Shown: positions 1-7,817 of the stretch, piece after piece
Layout of the letters: the number at the start of each line of letters is the position of its first letter
Position numbering within the stretch: the first letter of the stretch is position 1
NCBI RefSeq assembly: GCF_024453815.1
Contig: NZ_CP072934.1
Location: 2,232,001-2,296,000 of the forward strand
Length of the DNA: 64,000 bases
Source of the DNA: Corynebacterium pseudogenitalium
Lineage (GTDB): Bacteria > Actinomycetota > Actinomycetes > Mycobacteriales > Mycobacteriaceae
Direction of reading: 5' to 3'
Notes under the pieces: model-generated
Told to the model about the DNA's origin: nothing
Seen by the model: the letters and a program-made list of their open reading frames with translations, nothing else
Database searches by the model: none
Position numbers and translations under genes: made by a program

Positions 1-168
1 GACGACCGACTTTGCATCCAGTGCCTCCAGGGCCTCCGTGTTCTGCTTGCCCAAACCGTTGGTCAACCCGGTCAGCATCACCACGAGCAACGTGATCAAC
101 CCGACCGTGCCGACAATGAGGCCGAACCGCCCCTTGGCTTTCACAATTTCTCTCAATCCGACGAACAT
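1..168 (-). CDS. hrtB: HrtB-like haem exporter permease, 5' end only
   Basis: Only the first 56 codons lie in the window; the gene runs off the left edge. The start is the ATG at 168-166. The N-terminus reads MFVGLREIVKAKGRFGLI, followed by a hydrophobic segment (about residues 18-36) and a polar stretch. This is the usual beginning of a MacB/FtsX-like ABC permease of the HrtB/DevC type. Divergence from a NarL-type two-component system matches the known corynebacterial arrangement of hrtBA next to chrSA, where HrtBA exports toxic haem. The family is inferred from the N-terminus and the context together; the bulk of the protein cannot be seen. Confidence 0.65.
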   Translation of the reverse strand, partial: MFVGLREIVKAKGRFGLIVGTVGLITLLVVMLTGLTNGLGKQNTEALEALDAKSVV

Positions 169-226
169 GCCCACATTGTGCGTGTGAGCAGGCATAATCC
201 ACATCGGGAGCGGGGTTGAACCTCGA

Positions 227-244
227 ATCAACCGTCCGGTTGAT
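227..244. promoter_or_regulatory. Palindromic operator between hrtB and chrS
   Basis: The two arms ATCAACCG and CGGTTGAT form a perfect 8-bp inverted repeat with a 2-bp centre. It lies midway in the only spacer between the divergent permease and sensor-kinase genes. NarL-type regulators bind such dyads, so this is the most likely binding site of the adjacent response regulator. Assignment to ChrA is an inference. Confidence 0.55.
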
Positions 245-288
245 GCGCTCTCAATCGCATGTCGGGTGCAGCGTCTAAGGTGATCTGC

Positions 289-1407
289 GTGAACACCACC
301 AACCGGATCCTCACCTTCCTGCGCGTCAGCCTGCACGTACTCGTTGCCGTGCTGCTGCTCGTCGGCGTTGTCTCCAGCGGGTGGAACCCGCTGGCCATCT
401 GCATGGCGGTCCCCTTCGCGTTGCTCTACCTGGCCGGGACCGTGGCCTACAACGAAGGCAAGCGCTTCCCCCGCGCTGCTATGTACACCTGGCTCGCCGC
501 CGTCCTCGCGCTGTGGGTGGTTATGGCGCTGCACGCCGCGGAGTTCGTCTGGCTGGAGTTCCCGCTGGTCATCCTGGTCTCCGTGGTGCTGCCCACCTGG
601 TCCGGTATCGCGGTGGCGGCGCTGCTGCTGGCATTCACGCTGTCGGTCACAGCGCCGGGCGCGGGAATCGGCGGAGTGGTCGGACCGCTGCTCGGCACCG
701 TGCTGGCGCTGCTGATCTACCACTCCTACCGGGCACTCCGCGCCGAAGCCGACCACTACAAACACCTCGCCTACGAACTCCAGGCCACCCACATGGAACT
801 CGCCGCCGCCGAACACGCCTCCGGCGTCCTCGAGGAACGCGCCCGCCTCTCCCGCGAAGTCCACGACACCATCGCGCAAGGCCTCAGCTCCATCGTGCTG
901 CTCGGCCGCACGCTGGACAAACAGATCACCGAGCCCGGCGCGAAACAGATCCTCGACACCATCCGCGCCACCGCCTCCGACAACCTCGCCGAAGCACGCC
1001 GCTTCGTCGCCGTCAACGCCGGGCCCGCCGAACCCCTGCCACGCAGGCTGGAGGAGCTCGCGCGGGGAGCGGAGGGGCGTCAACAAGCACTCGGGCAACG
1101 GCTCACGGTGGACCTCAACGTCGAGGACGTGCCCGAGCCCGCCGCCGGCGTCATCGAGCGAGTCGTGCGCGAGGGGCTCTCCAACATCGTGCGCCACGCC
1201 GGCGCCACCCGCGCCGTGGTCACGGTGGAGAAGCTTGGGGACGTCGCCACCGTCGACGTCTTCGACAACGGCCGCGGCATCACCGGGCCCGAAGGCTACG
1301 GCCTGCGCGGGCTGCGGGCGCGCGTCGCGGAAGTCGGCGGCACCCTCAGCGTCGAAGGTAACGTACTAGCAGCAAGCATCCCCCTGGGAAAGGACACCCA
1401 TGAGTGA
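289..1407 (+). CDS. chrS: Sensor histidine kinase, ChrS-like (haem-responsive)
   Basis: Membrane sensor kinase of the HisKA_3/NarX class. The N-terminal ~150 residues hold about five hydrophobic segments with little periplasmic domain, consistent with sensing haem in the membrane as ChrS does. A DHp helix follows with the phospho-acceptor motif LSREVHDTIAQGLSS. A HATPase domain contains an N-box region (REGLSNIVRHA) and the G-box DNGRGITGPEGYGLRGL. The frame is open from an ATG at 259. The GTG at 289 is preferred because AAGG lies 8 bases upstream, whereas the 259 ATG has no purine-rich leader. The stop overlaps the start of the response regulator by 8 bases, indicating translational coupling. 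Confidence 0.75.
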   Translation: MNTTNRILTFLRVSLHVLVAVLLLVGVVSSGWNPLAICMAVPFALLYLAGTVAYNEGKRFPRAAMYTWLAAVLALWVVMALHAAEFVWLEFPLVILVSVVLPTWSGIAVAALLLAFTLSVTAPGAGIGGVVGPLLGTVLALLIYHSYRALRAEADHYKHLAYELQATHMELAAAEHASGVLEERARLSREVHDTIAQGLSSIVLLGRTLDKQITEPGAKQILDTIRATASDNLAEARRFVAVNAGPAEPLPRRLEELARGAEGRQQALGQRLTVDLNVEDVPEPAAGVIERVVREGLSNIVRHAGATRAVVTVEKLGDVATVDVFDNGRGITGPEGYGLRGLRARVAEVGGTLSVEGNVLAASIPLGKDTHE

Positions 1408-2011
1408 GATCAACGTCATGCTTCTCGACGACCACCCCGTCGTCCGCGCCGGCCTCCGCGCAGTGCTCGACTCCTTCGGCGACATCACCGTTGTTGGCGA
1501 AGGCGCGGACGGGCGCGCCATCGAGCGGATGCCCGACAACGTCGACGTTGTGGTCACCGACATCCAGATGCCGCACGTGGACGGCATCGAAGTCACCCGC
1601 CGCCTCGGCGAAGCAGGCGGCCCGCCCGTGCTCATCCTGACCACCTACGACACCGAAGCCGACGTCGTCGCCGCCGTCGAAGCCGGCGCCCTCGGCTACC
1701 TGCTCAAAGACGCCCCCGAGGACGAACTCCACGATGCTATCGTCGCCGCCTCCCAGCGCAAACGGGTCTTATCCCAGGAAGTCGCCGGGGTCCTCGCCGA
1801 GCGCCTCATGCGCCCCGACGAAGCCTTAAGCGCCCGCGAAATCGAAATCCTGCGCGCCCTGCAGACCGGCGCCTCCAACCGCGCCATCGCCGACCGACTC
1901 TTCATCTCGCAGGCCACGGTGAAAACCCACCTGATCCACATCTATAACAAACTCGGCGTGGACAACCGGACCGCCGCCGTGGACCGGGCGAGGGAGCGCA
2001 AGATTATTTAG
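1400..2011 (+). CDS. chrA: NarL/LuxR-type response regulator, ChrA-like
   Basis: 203-aa response regulator. The receiver domain (1-120) has the acidic pair D10/D11, phospho-acceptor D54 in TDIQMP and the conserved lysine K103 in YLLKD. A LuxR-type HTH occupies about 140-200 (LSAREIEILRALQTGASN, then ATVKTHLIHIYNKLGVDNR). It is encoded directly after its kinase with overlapping stop and start codons. In corynebacteria ChrA activates the haem exporter hrtBA and other haem genes. The neighbouring hrtB-like gene and the dyad at 227-244 support the same role here. Confidence 0.8.
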   Translation: MSEINVMLLDDHPVVRAGLRAVLDSFGDITVVGEGADGRAIERMPDNVDVVVTDIQMPHVDGIEVTRRLGEAGGPPVLILTTYDTEADVVAAVEAGALGYLLKDAPEDELHDAIVAASQRKRVLSQEVAGVLAERLMRPDEALSAREIEILRALQTGASNRAIADRLFISQATVKTHLIHIYNKLGVDNRTAAVDRARERKII

Positions 2012-2025
2012 GTGTTGGTTGGGCG

Positions 2026-2184
2026 CTAGATTGCTCGGCAGTGCTTGAGCTTGAATCCTTTTCCTCGTGGAGGCTTTTTCTGCGCTGGGAAGACTTCCGA
2101 TGCTGGCTTCGGTGCATAAGCACTAGCACTCGGCGCAACCGAAATTGCTGCCCCCGTGAAAGCTAAACTTACTATCCCAACTAC
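2026..2184 (-). pseudogene. Relic of a small secreted protein (no start codon)
   Basis: On the minus strand 52 codons in one frame encode the hydrophobic core and cleavage region of a signal peptide (VVGIVSLAFTGAAISVAP, then SASAYA). A short basic mature part with one Cys follows and ends at TAG. An in-frame TGA immediately precedes the first codon, and no ATG, GTG or TTG follows before the hydrophobic core. The positively charged N-terminus is therefore missing. This looks like a gene whose 5' end was lost, perhaps when the neighbouring 2207-2608 gene arrived. No function can be assigned. Confidence 0.45.
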
Positions 2185-2206
2185 TCATGAACGGAGCGGC
2201 TTTCGA

Positions 2207-2608
2207 ATGACCAGTCTTTCTTCCTTGTCAAATGGTGAGCTGCAAGGCTTTTACGAAGAGCTTTACGTGTATTGCTCTGAAAAGGATTCTTACCACATTG
2301 CAGAGCGTTTCCAGAAGGAACTCAAACTTTCCTTCTCCGAAATTGACGCTCTTCCTGATTTCACAGTTAGTGAATGCGATGAAGACGAGTACGAACTTGC
2401 TAAAGAATTAGAACCTGGTAGCAATCAGGAGAGCTTTCGTCCATACGTGATTACCCAGCACTTCTTCTTGGAAGTCTTAAACCTAAGTGACCAGGTAATT
2501 GACCCTATTAGTGATGCTGTTTTCGAAGCCGTTCAACGAGCGACAGAAGATGTCCCATACTTCAGTTTCATGGGCTTTCTCAAGGACAATCGCTCTGAGG
2601 ATAAGTAG
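2207..2608 (+). CDS. Hypothetical acidic protein
   Basis: About 133 aa, acidic, with no signal peptide or membrane segment and clearly AT-richer than the flanking genes, which suggests transfer. The frame is open from an ATG at 2156. The ATG at 2207 is preferred because GGAG lies 10 bases upstream, and the extra N-terminal residues are basic and unlike the rest. The protein looks helical (for example LSNGELQGFYEELYVYCSEK) with a very acidic middle. I do not recognise the family. It stands alone between the chrSA operon and a repeat-rich spacer. Confidence 0.5.
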   Translation: MTSLSSLSNGELQGFYEELYVYCSEKDSYHIAERFQKELKLSFSEIDALPDFTVSECDEDEYELAKELEPGSNQESFRPYVITQHFFLEVLNLSDQVIDPISDAVFEAVQRATEDVPYFSFMGFLKDNRSEDK

Positions 2609-2973
2609 AACCGGATCGAAATCGATAGCTCTTTTTCTCTAAGTTCGAGCGTTGAGCTGGACGTGCACGCAAAAGACCAGGTCGCTGATTGTTAATGTGG
2701 GTATTTGGCGCTAACCGCGGCAGAACGTGCACCAAATTCCCGATTTTCCGGAAAGGTGCCTGGCTATTTCCCCAGGTCGCGATCTCTGCGCAAAGGAATT
2801 TGGTGTCACCCTCGCCGACCCGAGTGACAAAAGACGCAACCCACTTTTCACGACCTGGGCTTTTACCGGGTTCAGCCGACAGGATTGCGTCCATTGTCAC
2901 TCGCTCCCCACTCCATGCACCAAATTCCAGCATTTGAAAAGCGGCCCCAGGATACCTGCACGCCACAGAAGTG
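2609..2973. repeat. Family A intergenic repeats, cluster 1
   Basis: This gene-free stretch holds several pieces of a dispersed repeat. A partial copy (CCAGGTCGCTGATTG) lies near 2676. A full inverted-repeat unit at 2730-2805 has arms CACCAAATTCC and GGAATTTGGTG around a core with CCCCAGGTCGCGAT. A reversed piece (CGACCTGGGCTTTTACC) lies near 2848-2872, and a lone TGCACCAAATTCC at 2915-2928. The same words recur near 7.7, 9.6, 9.8, 33.0-33.2 and 35.3 kb. Confidence 0.7.
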
Positions 2974-4167
2974 CTAGATGTTTTTAGGCCTGGAATGTGG
3001 TGCAGCGCTACCCAAAAGCACTCCCAGAAGGGCCAGGCCGGCGCAGGTGAGGATGCCGTTGGCCATCGATGCGGTCGGGTTGGACCCGAGCGCCACCAGG
3101 GGAGGGACCAGGCCGCCGATGATGAATTGGAAGAAGCCCATCGCGCCGGTGCCGGCGCCGATCCCGATGTCCCGGATCTCCTCCACGGCGAGCGCCGAGG
3201 CGTTGGCCATGATGAACCCGGCCATGGCGGACAGCGTGGCGATGAAGGGGAGCATCGTGAGGTTGGGACCGAGCTGGCTGTAAGCGAGCAGGATCAGCCC
3301 GGCGAGGATGTCAACAGATAACGCCACAACGAGCAGGGTGCGTGGCTGGTGGGTCTTGACCAGGCGCATGTTGATGGAGTTCGACAGCGGGATGAGCAGG
3401 GCGATGCCGCCGAAGATGAGGGAGAAGGCAGTCGGTGTAACGCCGAGCTGCACCTGCAGGACCAGCGGTGATGCCGAGATGTACGAGAACAGGGTGCCAA
3501 AGCCGAGGCCGGCGGCGAACATGTAGCCGAGGAAGGCGGGGCGCCGCAGGCACTGGACCATGCGAGGGAAGATGGTGCGCAGTGTGCCGCGAGTCCGCTT
3601 GGCGGGTGGGAGGGTTTCGGGGACGAAGCGCCAGGCGATGAGGATCTGGGCGAGGTTGACGGCGGCGATGGTCCAGAAGACGCCTCGCCAGGTGAAGGCG
3701 GGGATGATTAGGCCGCCGAGCACGGGGGCGATGGCGGGCATGAAGCCGGAGATCGCCATGAGGCCAGACAGTCCGCGGGCGGCCTCGCGGCCGTGGGCGA
3801 TGTCGGGGATGACGGCCCGGGTGACGACGACGGCACAGCCCCCTGCCAGGCCCTGCAGGAATCGGGCGGCGATCAGGAAGGAGATCGTGGGGGCGACGGC
3901 GCACGCCACCGATGCCGCGAGCGCCACCACCGAGGAGACCAGGATGGCGGGTTTGCGGCCCGTACCGTCAGAGATGGCGCCGAAGACCAGGTTGCCGAGT
4001 GCCATCCCGAGCATGAACCCCGAGATGGTCAGTTGGGCGGAGGAGGGGGACGTCGATAATTGGGTGGCGAGCTCGGGCATGCCGGGCAAGTACATGTCGA
4101 TGCCGAGCGGGCCCGCTGCGGTGAGCAGGGCCAGCGCAAGTAGGAGGCCACCGGAAAGTTTCTGCAC
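2974..4167 (-). CDS. MFS drug-resistance transporter, Bcr/CflA type
   Basis: About 397 aa with roughly 12 hydrophobic segments. The N-terminus LGIDMYLPGMPELATQL is characteristic of the Bcr/CflA branch of proton-driven drug exporters. The loop 2-3 motif appears as GNLVFGAISDGTGRKP, and motif C-like glycines follow in transmembrane helix 5. It would export hydrophobic drugs from the cytoplasm; the substrate is unknown. The frame is open to 4233. The GTG at 4167 is chosen because a TATCCT hexamer sits 6 bases upstream, fitting a leaderless transcript, and because it avoids overlap with the divergent gene at 4185. Confidence 0.8.
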   Translation of the reverse strand: MQKLSGGLLLALALLTAAGPLGIDMYLPGMPELATQLSTSPSSAQLTISGFMLGMALGNLVFGAISDGTGRKPAILVSSVVALAASVACAVAPTISFLIAARFLQGLAGGCAVVVTRAVIPDIAHGREAARGLSGLMAISGFMPAIAPVLGGLIIPAFTWRGVFWTIAAVNLAQILIAWRFVPETLPPAKRTRGTLRTIFPRMVQCLRRPAFLGYMFAAGLGFGTLFSYISASPLVLQVQLGVTPTAFSLIFGGIALLIPLSNSINMRLVKTHQPRTLLVVALSVDILAGLILLAYSQLGPNLTMLPFIATLSAMAGFIMANASALAVEEIRDIGIGAGTGAMGFFQFIIGGLVPPLVALGSNPTASMANGILTCAGLALLGVLLGSAAPHSRPKNI

Positions 4168-4184
4168 GTCGGTAGGATAGCTGC
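4168..4184. promoter_or_regulatory. Back-to-back leaderless promoters
   Basis: The 17 bases between the MFS gene (start GTG 4167) and the divergent gene (ATG 4185) contain TAGGAT read rightward and TATCCT read leftward on almost the same bases. Each lies 6 bases before its start codon. The two genes would share one -10 region and both be leaderless, as is common in actinobacteria. Binding of polymerase in one direction should block the other. Confidence 0.4.
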
Positions 4185-4586
4185 ATGCGTGCGACTGTAG
4201 AAATCTGTTCGGCTGAAGACATACCAACGACAACGAAGGCGCTCACGGACCGCGAGCCGTCGGAGTGGGTGGTGCTCAAGGCGGTGGACACCACGCCCGG
4301 CGGGAAGCTGCGAGTCTATGCGGGGCGCCTGGCGGGGCAGTCAAGGCCGGGGCCCAAGGGGCGACTTGCCGCGGAGCTGCGGGTGGAGCCCGGCGCGCAG
4401 GTCACGCTCTGGGTCAACGAGGACTACGAGCACCACCTACTTGCTCAGTCGGAGGGGCTGCGTCTGGAGGGGGTCGCGCTGGAGCGCGGCCAGGCAGGCA
4501 AGGTTGGGGCCGGGCACCTGGCGGTGACGGTCCGCAACACGGGGACAGAAACGGGCCGAGCGCTGCTGTTCGGCAGCGTTTCGTAG
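4185..4586 (+). CDS. Hypothetical protein
   Basis: 133 aa, GC-rich, with no membrane segment or signal peptide. The C-terminal half is beta-rich (ELRVEPGAQVTLWVNEDYEH and later HLAVTVRNTG) and reads like a small beta-sandwich or carbohydrate-binding-like fold. I do not recognise the family. It is divergent from the MFS exporter and 36 bases upstream of the TehA-like pair, so it may be cotranscribed with the latter. The ATG at 4185 fits a leaderless start, but a later start is possible. Confidence 0.5.
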   Translation: MRATVEICSAEDIPTTTKALTDREPSEWVVLKAVDTTPGGKLRVYAGRLAGQSRPGPKGRLAAELRVEPGAQVTLWVNEDYEHHLLAQSEGLRLEGVALERGQAGKVGAGHLAVTVRNTGTETGRALLFGSVS

Positions 4587-4622
4587 TTGGCCAAACAGGC
4601 CTGGCGGGCTTAGCGTAGGTGC

Positions 4623-5510
4623 ATGCAGTTGCCTAAGTATGGCCCCGCGTGGGCCGGGTCCCTGATGGGGACGTCGATCGCCTCTACACTGTCCGGGTTG
4701 CACGGGTTCCGCTTCGGCCAGATCGCGTTTGCACTGGTAGCGGCCGTGTTATTGGCGGTGTTCACGGTGGGTATTCGCAACGAGCCGCCGCGGCACCAGA
4801 ACATGGCGGCGTGGGGCATGTACACGATGGGGCTTTTGGCGTGCGGCTCTGCGTGGACGGCGCTGACCGGCAACGACATCTTCCAGCTGATCAGCTGGTG
4901 GATTGGCGCGCCGCTGTCGATCGCGGTGTGCCTGTGGCAGCTGTGGGGCTTCTGGAAGGTATCGGAGCACTACACCACCCCGGCGTTCCCATGGGGGCTG
5001 GCGCCGGTCACGCCGATGGTCGCGGCGACGTCCGGTGGGCAGCTCGCCGCCGAGCACGGCATGTTCTACCACCACGCTGGCATCGTGTGCTTCTTCTTCA
5101 CGTTCATCCCGGCGATCCCGCTGTTCGCTTACTGCTACTGGTCGCTGTGGCGGCGCCGCGATCGCCCGCGCGGCGCGGCGGCAGGCACGGCCTGGATTCC
5201 GCTCGGGGTTGTCGGCCAGTCGACGGCCGCCTCCACCTTCCTTTTCGACGCCCACCTCTACGGCATCATCATGTTCGCCATCGGCGTACCGTGCGTCCTC
5301 TTCGGCATGTACTGCTTCTACCAGGCGGTCTTCACCTGGGCGCCGTACGGCCCGGGCTGGTGGGGCTCCACATTCCCGGTGGGCACCCTGTGCCTGGGCT
5401 CCTGGACCGAGGGCTGGCACGCCCTCTCCTTCGGGCTGCTGCTCCTGCTGCTGTTCCACTGGTGCGCGTGCGCACTCCGATTCCGTTCCTGGCAGCGTGA
5501 GCGCGTGTGA
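4623..5510 (+). CDS. TDT/TehA-SLAC1-like anion transporter, copy 1
   Basis: 295 aa with about 8-10 hydrophobic segments. The opening YGPAWAGSLMGTSIAS is the conserved first helix of the tellurite-resistance/dicarboxylate transporter (TDT) family. A Trp-rich C-terminal part (WAPYGPGWWGSTFPVG) is typical of TehA/Mae1 proteins. Family members move monovalent anions, C4-dicarboxylates or sulfite; the substrate here cannot be told from sequence. It overlaps the second copy by 4 bases, so the two are translationally coupled and may form a hetero-oligomer. Confidence 0.75.
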   Translation: MQLPKYGPAWAGSLMGTSIASTLSGLHGFRFGQIAFALVAAVLLAVFTVGIRNEPPRHQNMAAWGMYTMGLLACGSAWTALTGNDIFQLISWWIGAPLSIAVCLWQLWGFWKVSEHYTTPAFPWGLAPVTPMVAATSGGQLAAEHGMFYHHAGIVCFFFTFIPAIPLFAYCYWSLWRRRDRPRGAAAGTAWIPLGVVGQSTAASTFLFDAHLYGIIMFAIGVPCVLFGMYCFYQAVFTWAPYGPGWWGSTFPVGTLCLGSWTEGWHALSFGLLLLLLFHWCACALRFRSWQRERV

Positions 5511-6436
5511 AAACCAGGACCAGCTATAGCCTGCCGCCAGCGGGCCCGGCGTGGGGCGGCAGCCTCATGGGGACCTCGCTGGTGGCGACGCTGCTGGTCA
5601 TCAGCGGACTCGACCCTCTGGCGTGGGTCGTGGCCTGTATCGGGGTGGCCATCCTGGTGGCGCTCGTCGTCGGGTTCATCATCTACCGCACGCCCCGCTT
5701 CCACCAGGACATGATGGCGCCGTGGGCCATGACGTTCATCGGGATCATGTCGCTCGGCACCGCCTGGACCAACCTCACCGACAACCTGACGTACATCCTC
5801 GTCGGGTTCTGGGTCGGGGCTCCCGCCTGCCTCGCCGTGTACGCCAACCAGCTCCGCGGCTTCCAAGGGGAACCGAACTTCGCGTGGGGGCTCGCGCTCG
5901 TCGGCCCCATCATGGCGGCCAACACGGCCGGGACGACCCACGCCAAAGGCGGCGGCGACATCTACTGGATACTCGGCGTGTGCTGCTTGGTGGCGTCGAT
6001 AGGCGCAGCGTATCCGCTGTTTGCCAGGGTGTATGTGGCGGCGTGGCGTCGAAAAGTGGACCTGAGCGGGCCGAACGCGGCGACCGCCTGGATCCCCCTC
6101 GGCGTCGTCGGGCAGACAGTGTCCGCCGTGGACCTGCTGTTCGGCAAGGATGCCGAGCTTATCGTTGGCACCGTGCTGCTCATCATCGCGATCCCCATGA
6201 TCGCCTTCGCCATGTGGCACTTCTACCCCGCCGTCGCGCACTGGGTGCGATACTCCCCCGCCTGGTGGGCCTCCACCTTCCCCACCGGCACCATCAGCGT
6301 CGGCAGCCACCACCTCGCCGAAGTCTGGAACCTCGAATGGCTCACCATCATCGCCACCGCACTGCCAGCCCTCCTCGTCTTCCACTGGCTCCTCTGCGTC
6401 ACCCGCTGCACATTCTGGGTAGTTCGCGAGCGCTAA
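5507..6436 (+). CDS. TDT/TehA-SLAC1-like anion transporter, copy 2
   Basis: 309-aa paralogue of the preceding gene, starting at a GTG inside its stop codon. It shares the first-helix motif GPAWGGSLMGTSLVAT, an internal TAWIPLGVVGQ segment (TAWIPLGVVGQS in copy 1) and the WWASTFPTGTISVGS region. The close conservation of these blocks suggests tandem duplication followed by divergence. Predicted inner-membrane anion or dicarboxylate transporter; substrate unknown. Confidence 0.75.
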   Translation: MKTRTSYSLPPAGPAWGGSLMGTSLVATLLVISGLDPLAWVVACIGVAILVALVVGFIIYRTPRFHQDMMAPWAMTFIGIMSLGTAWTNLTDNLTYILVGFWVGAPACLAVYANQLRGFQGEPNFAWGLALVGPIMAANTAGTTHAKGGGDIYWILGVCCLVASIGAAYPLFARVYVAAWRRKVDLSGPNAATAWIPLGVVGQTVSAVDLLFGKDAELIVGTVLLIIAIPMIAFAMWHFYPAVAHWVRYSPAWWASTFPTGTISVGSHHLAEVWNLEWLTIIATALPALLVFHWLLCVTRCTFWVVRER

Positions 6437-6454
6437 AAGATACAAAACTATAGA

Positions 6455-7660
6455 GTGAACGACATGAACATCTCTCTATTAATCACCGTAGAAAACTCCC
6501 GACCCGAGATTTCACGATGCATTAATGTTGATCACTCGATGTACCTGGGGGAACTCGCACTCATTATCGACGCCACCCTCGGCTTCTCGAGCGCAGCAAC
6601 ACACATGTTTTCGGGGAACATCAACGGCGAACAACGCGTCTACACCGCCCAACCAGCCGCCGGCGAATACGACGAAAACGACCTCACCGTCCAAGACATG
6701 CCCGAAACCATGAGTTACATCTACGACGCCGGCGCCAACTGGAACATCAACGTCCAAGTACTCGGGCCATCCACCATCGCAGGCCCGACCCCCGTCCTCA
6801 TCTCCGCACTCGGCCCCGACGTCATCGAGCACCTCAAAGGCCCCGCCATGATGAGCGAGCTCTATGACGAAGCCGTCCGCCTCGCAGCCGGCCAACCCGC
6901 CGACATGCACATCACGCCAACCCTGTTCTCCGCGATGCCCGTCATGTCGCCGGGCCACATGGTGGACAGGCTTACCAAGGCAGACCCGGTCAGTATCTCG
7001 AACCGCATGTACTACAGCGTCGAAACCATGGTCGCCCGCAACATGATGAACCCCGAGGCTGCCGCCGAAGAAGACGAAGACGTTCGCGAAGCGCTCCGCG
7101 AATACCTGGCCAACCGCGAAGACCTCAAAGACATCATGGCCATCGACCCCAACCCCGAAAGCAACCCCGCCGTCATGGCCGCCATCGGCGAATTCCTCGA
7201 GGACTACTACGGGCCCAACCCAACCTTCGACTCCCCCGTCTACACCGGCATCACCGAAGCCCTCTACAACCTCATGGACGGACTCCTCCCCGACGACCCC
7301 ATCTGGCGCAGGCACCTCCACAACTTCTTCGTCGAATCCGGCTTCATGCGCGCCGAACAAACCGGGCGCTACACCATCACCAACGAGGGCGTCGAGCTGC
7401 TCAGCGGCGGCGACAACCCATTCGACTTCGCCGAAAACATCGCCCGCGGATTCTACGCGACCTTCGGCCGCGAAAACTGGAACCAACTCATGTTCAACCT
7501 CATCTCCGACTCCCCCCACCTTCCCGACTCAACCATCTACAAAGAAGGCACCGCGTTGCTCGAGGCCTTCGGGTTCGGCGAGGACACCGACGACGGGTTC
7601 GCCCTCAACGGGGACGGCTACGACATGCTGAAATGCATCGCGATCGACTTTTCTTCCTAG
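6455..7660 (+). CDS. pRiA4b ORF-3-like domain protein
   Basis: 401 aa, cytosolic and acidic. The N-terminal ~110 residues match the plasmid pRiA4b ORF-3 fold (PF07929), with YLGELALIIDATLGFS, then HMFSGN, an acidic DENDLTVQD stretch and YIYDAGANWNINVQV. This corresponds to the family's YDFGDxWxH region, although the usual acidic and His residues are partly replaced. The remaining ~290 residues are helical and of unknown function. Family members often occur near mobile elements but have no established activity. The start is a GTG at 6455; an ATG at 6464 is equally possible. Confidence 0.65.
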   Translation: MNDMNISLLITVENSRPEISRCINVDHSMYLGELALIIDATLGFSSAATHMFSGNINGEQRVYTAQPAAGEYDENDLTVQDMPETMSYIYDAGANWNINVQVLGPSTIAGPTPVLISALGPDVIEHLKGPAMMSELYDEAVRLAAGQPADMHITPTLFSAMPVMSPGHMVDRLTKADPVSISNRMYYSVETMVARNMMNPEAAAEEDEDVREALREYLANREDLKDIMAIDPNPESNPAVMAAIGEFLEDYYGPNPTFDSPVYTGITEALYNLMDGLLPDDPIWRRHLHNFFVESGFMRAEQTGRYTITNEGVELLSGGDNPFDFAENIARGFYATFGRENWNQLMFNLISDSPHLPDSTIYKEGTALLEAFGFGEDTDDGFALNGDGYDMLKCIAIDFSS

Positions 7661-7817
7661 TACTTGTGCGGTGCGGGGTACGCGGGGCGGGGTACGCGCA
7701 CCAAATTCCTTGTTTTCCCTTAGCGCCCCACAACGGCGGTGTTTCTCCAGGTCGGCTGTCCGGAGACGCAAGAAAGTTCCCGGTTTCGCTTTTCTGGCGG
7801 GAGGATGCCTGGGGGCA
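7661..7817. repeat. Family A repeat between convergent genes
   Basis: Spacer between two convergent genes. It contains GCGCACCAAATTCC near 7695-7708 and TTTCTCCAGGTCGGCTG near 7741-7757, the two hallmark words of family A in the usual order. The right arm is degenerate. No coding potential was seen. Confidence 0.5.
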
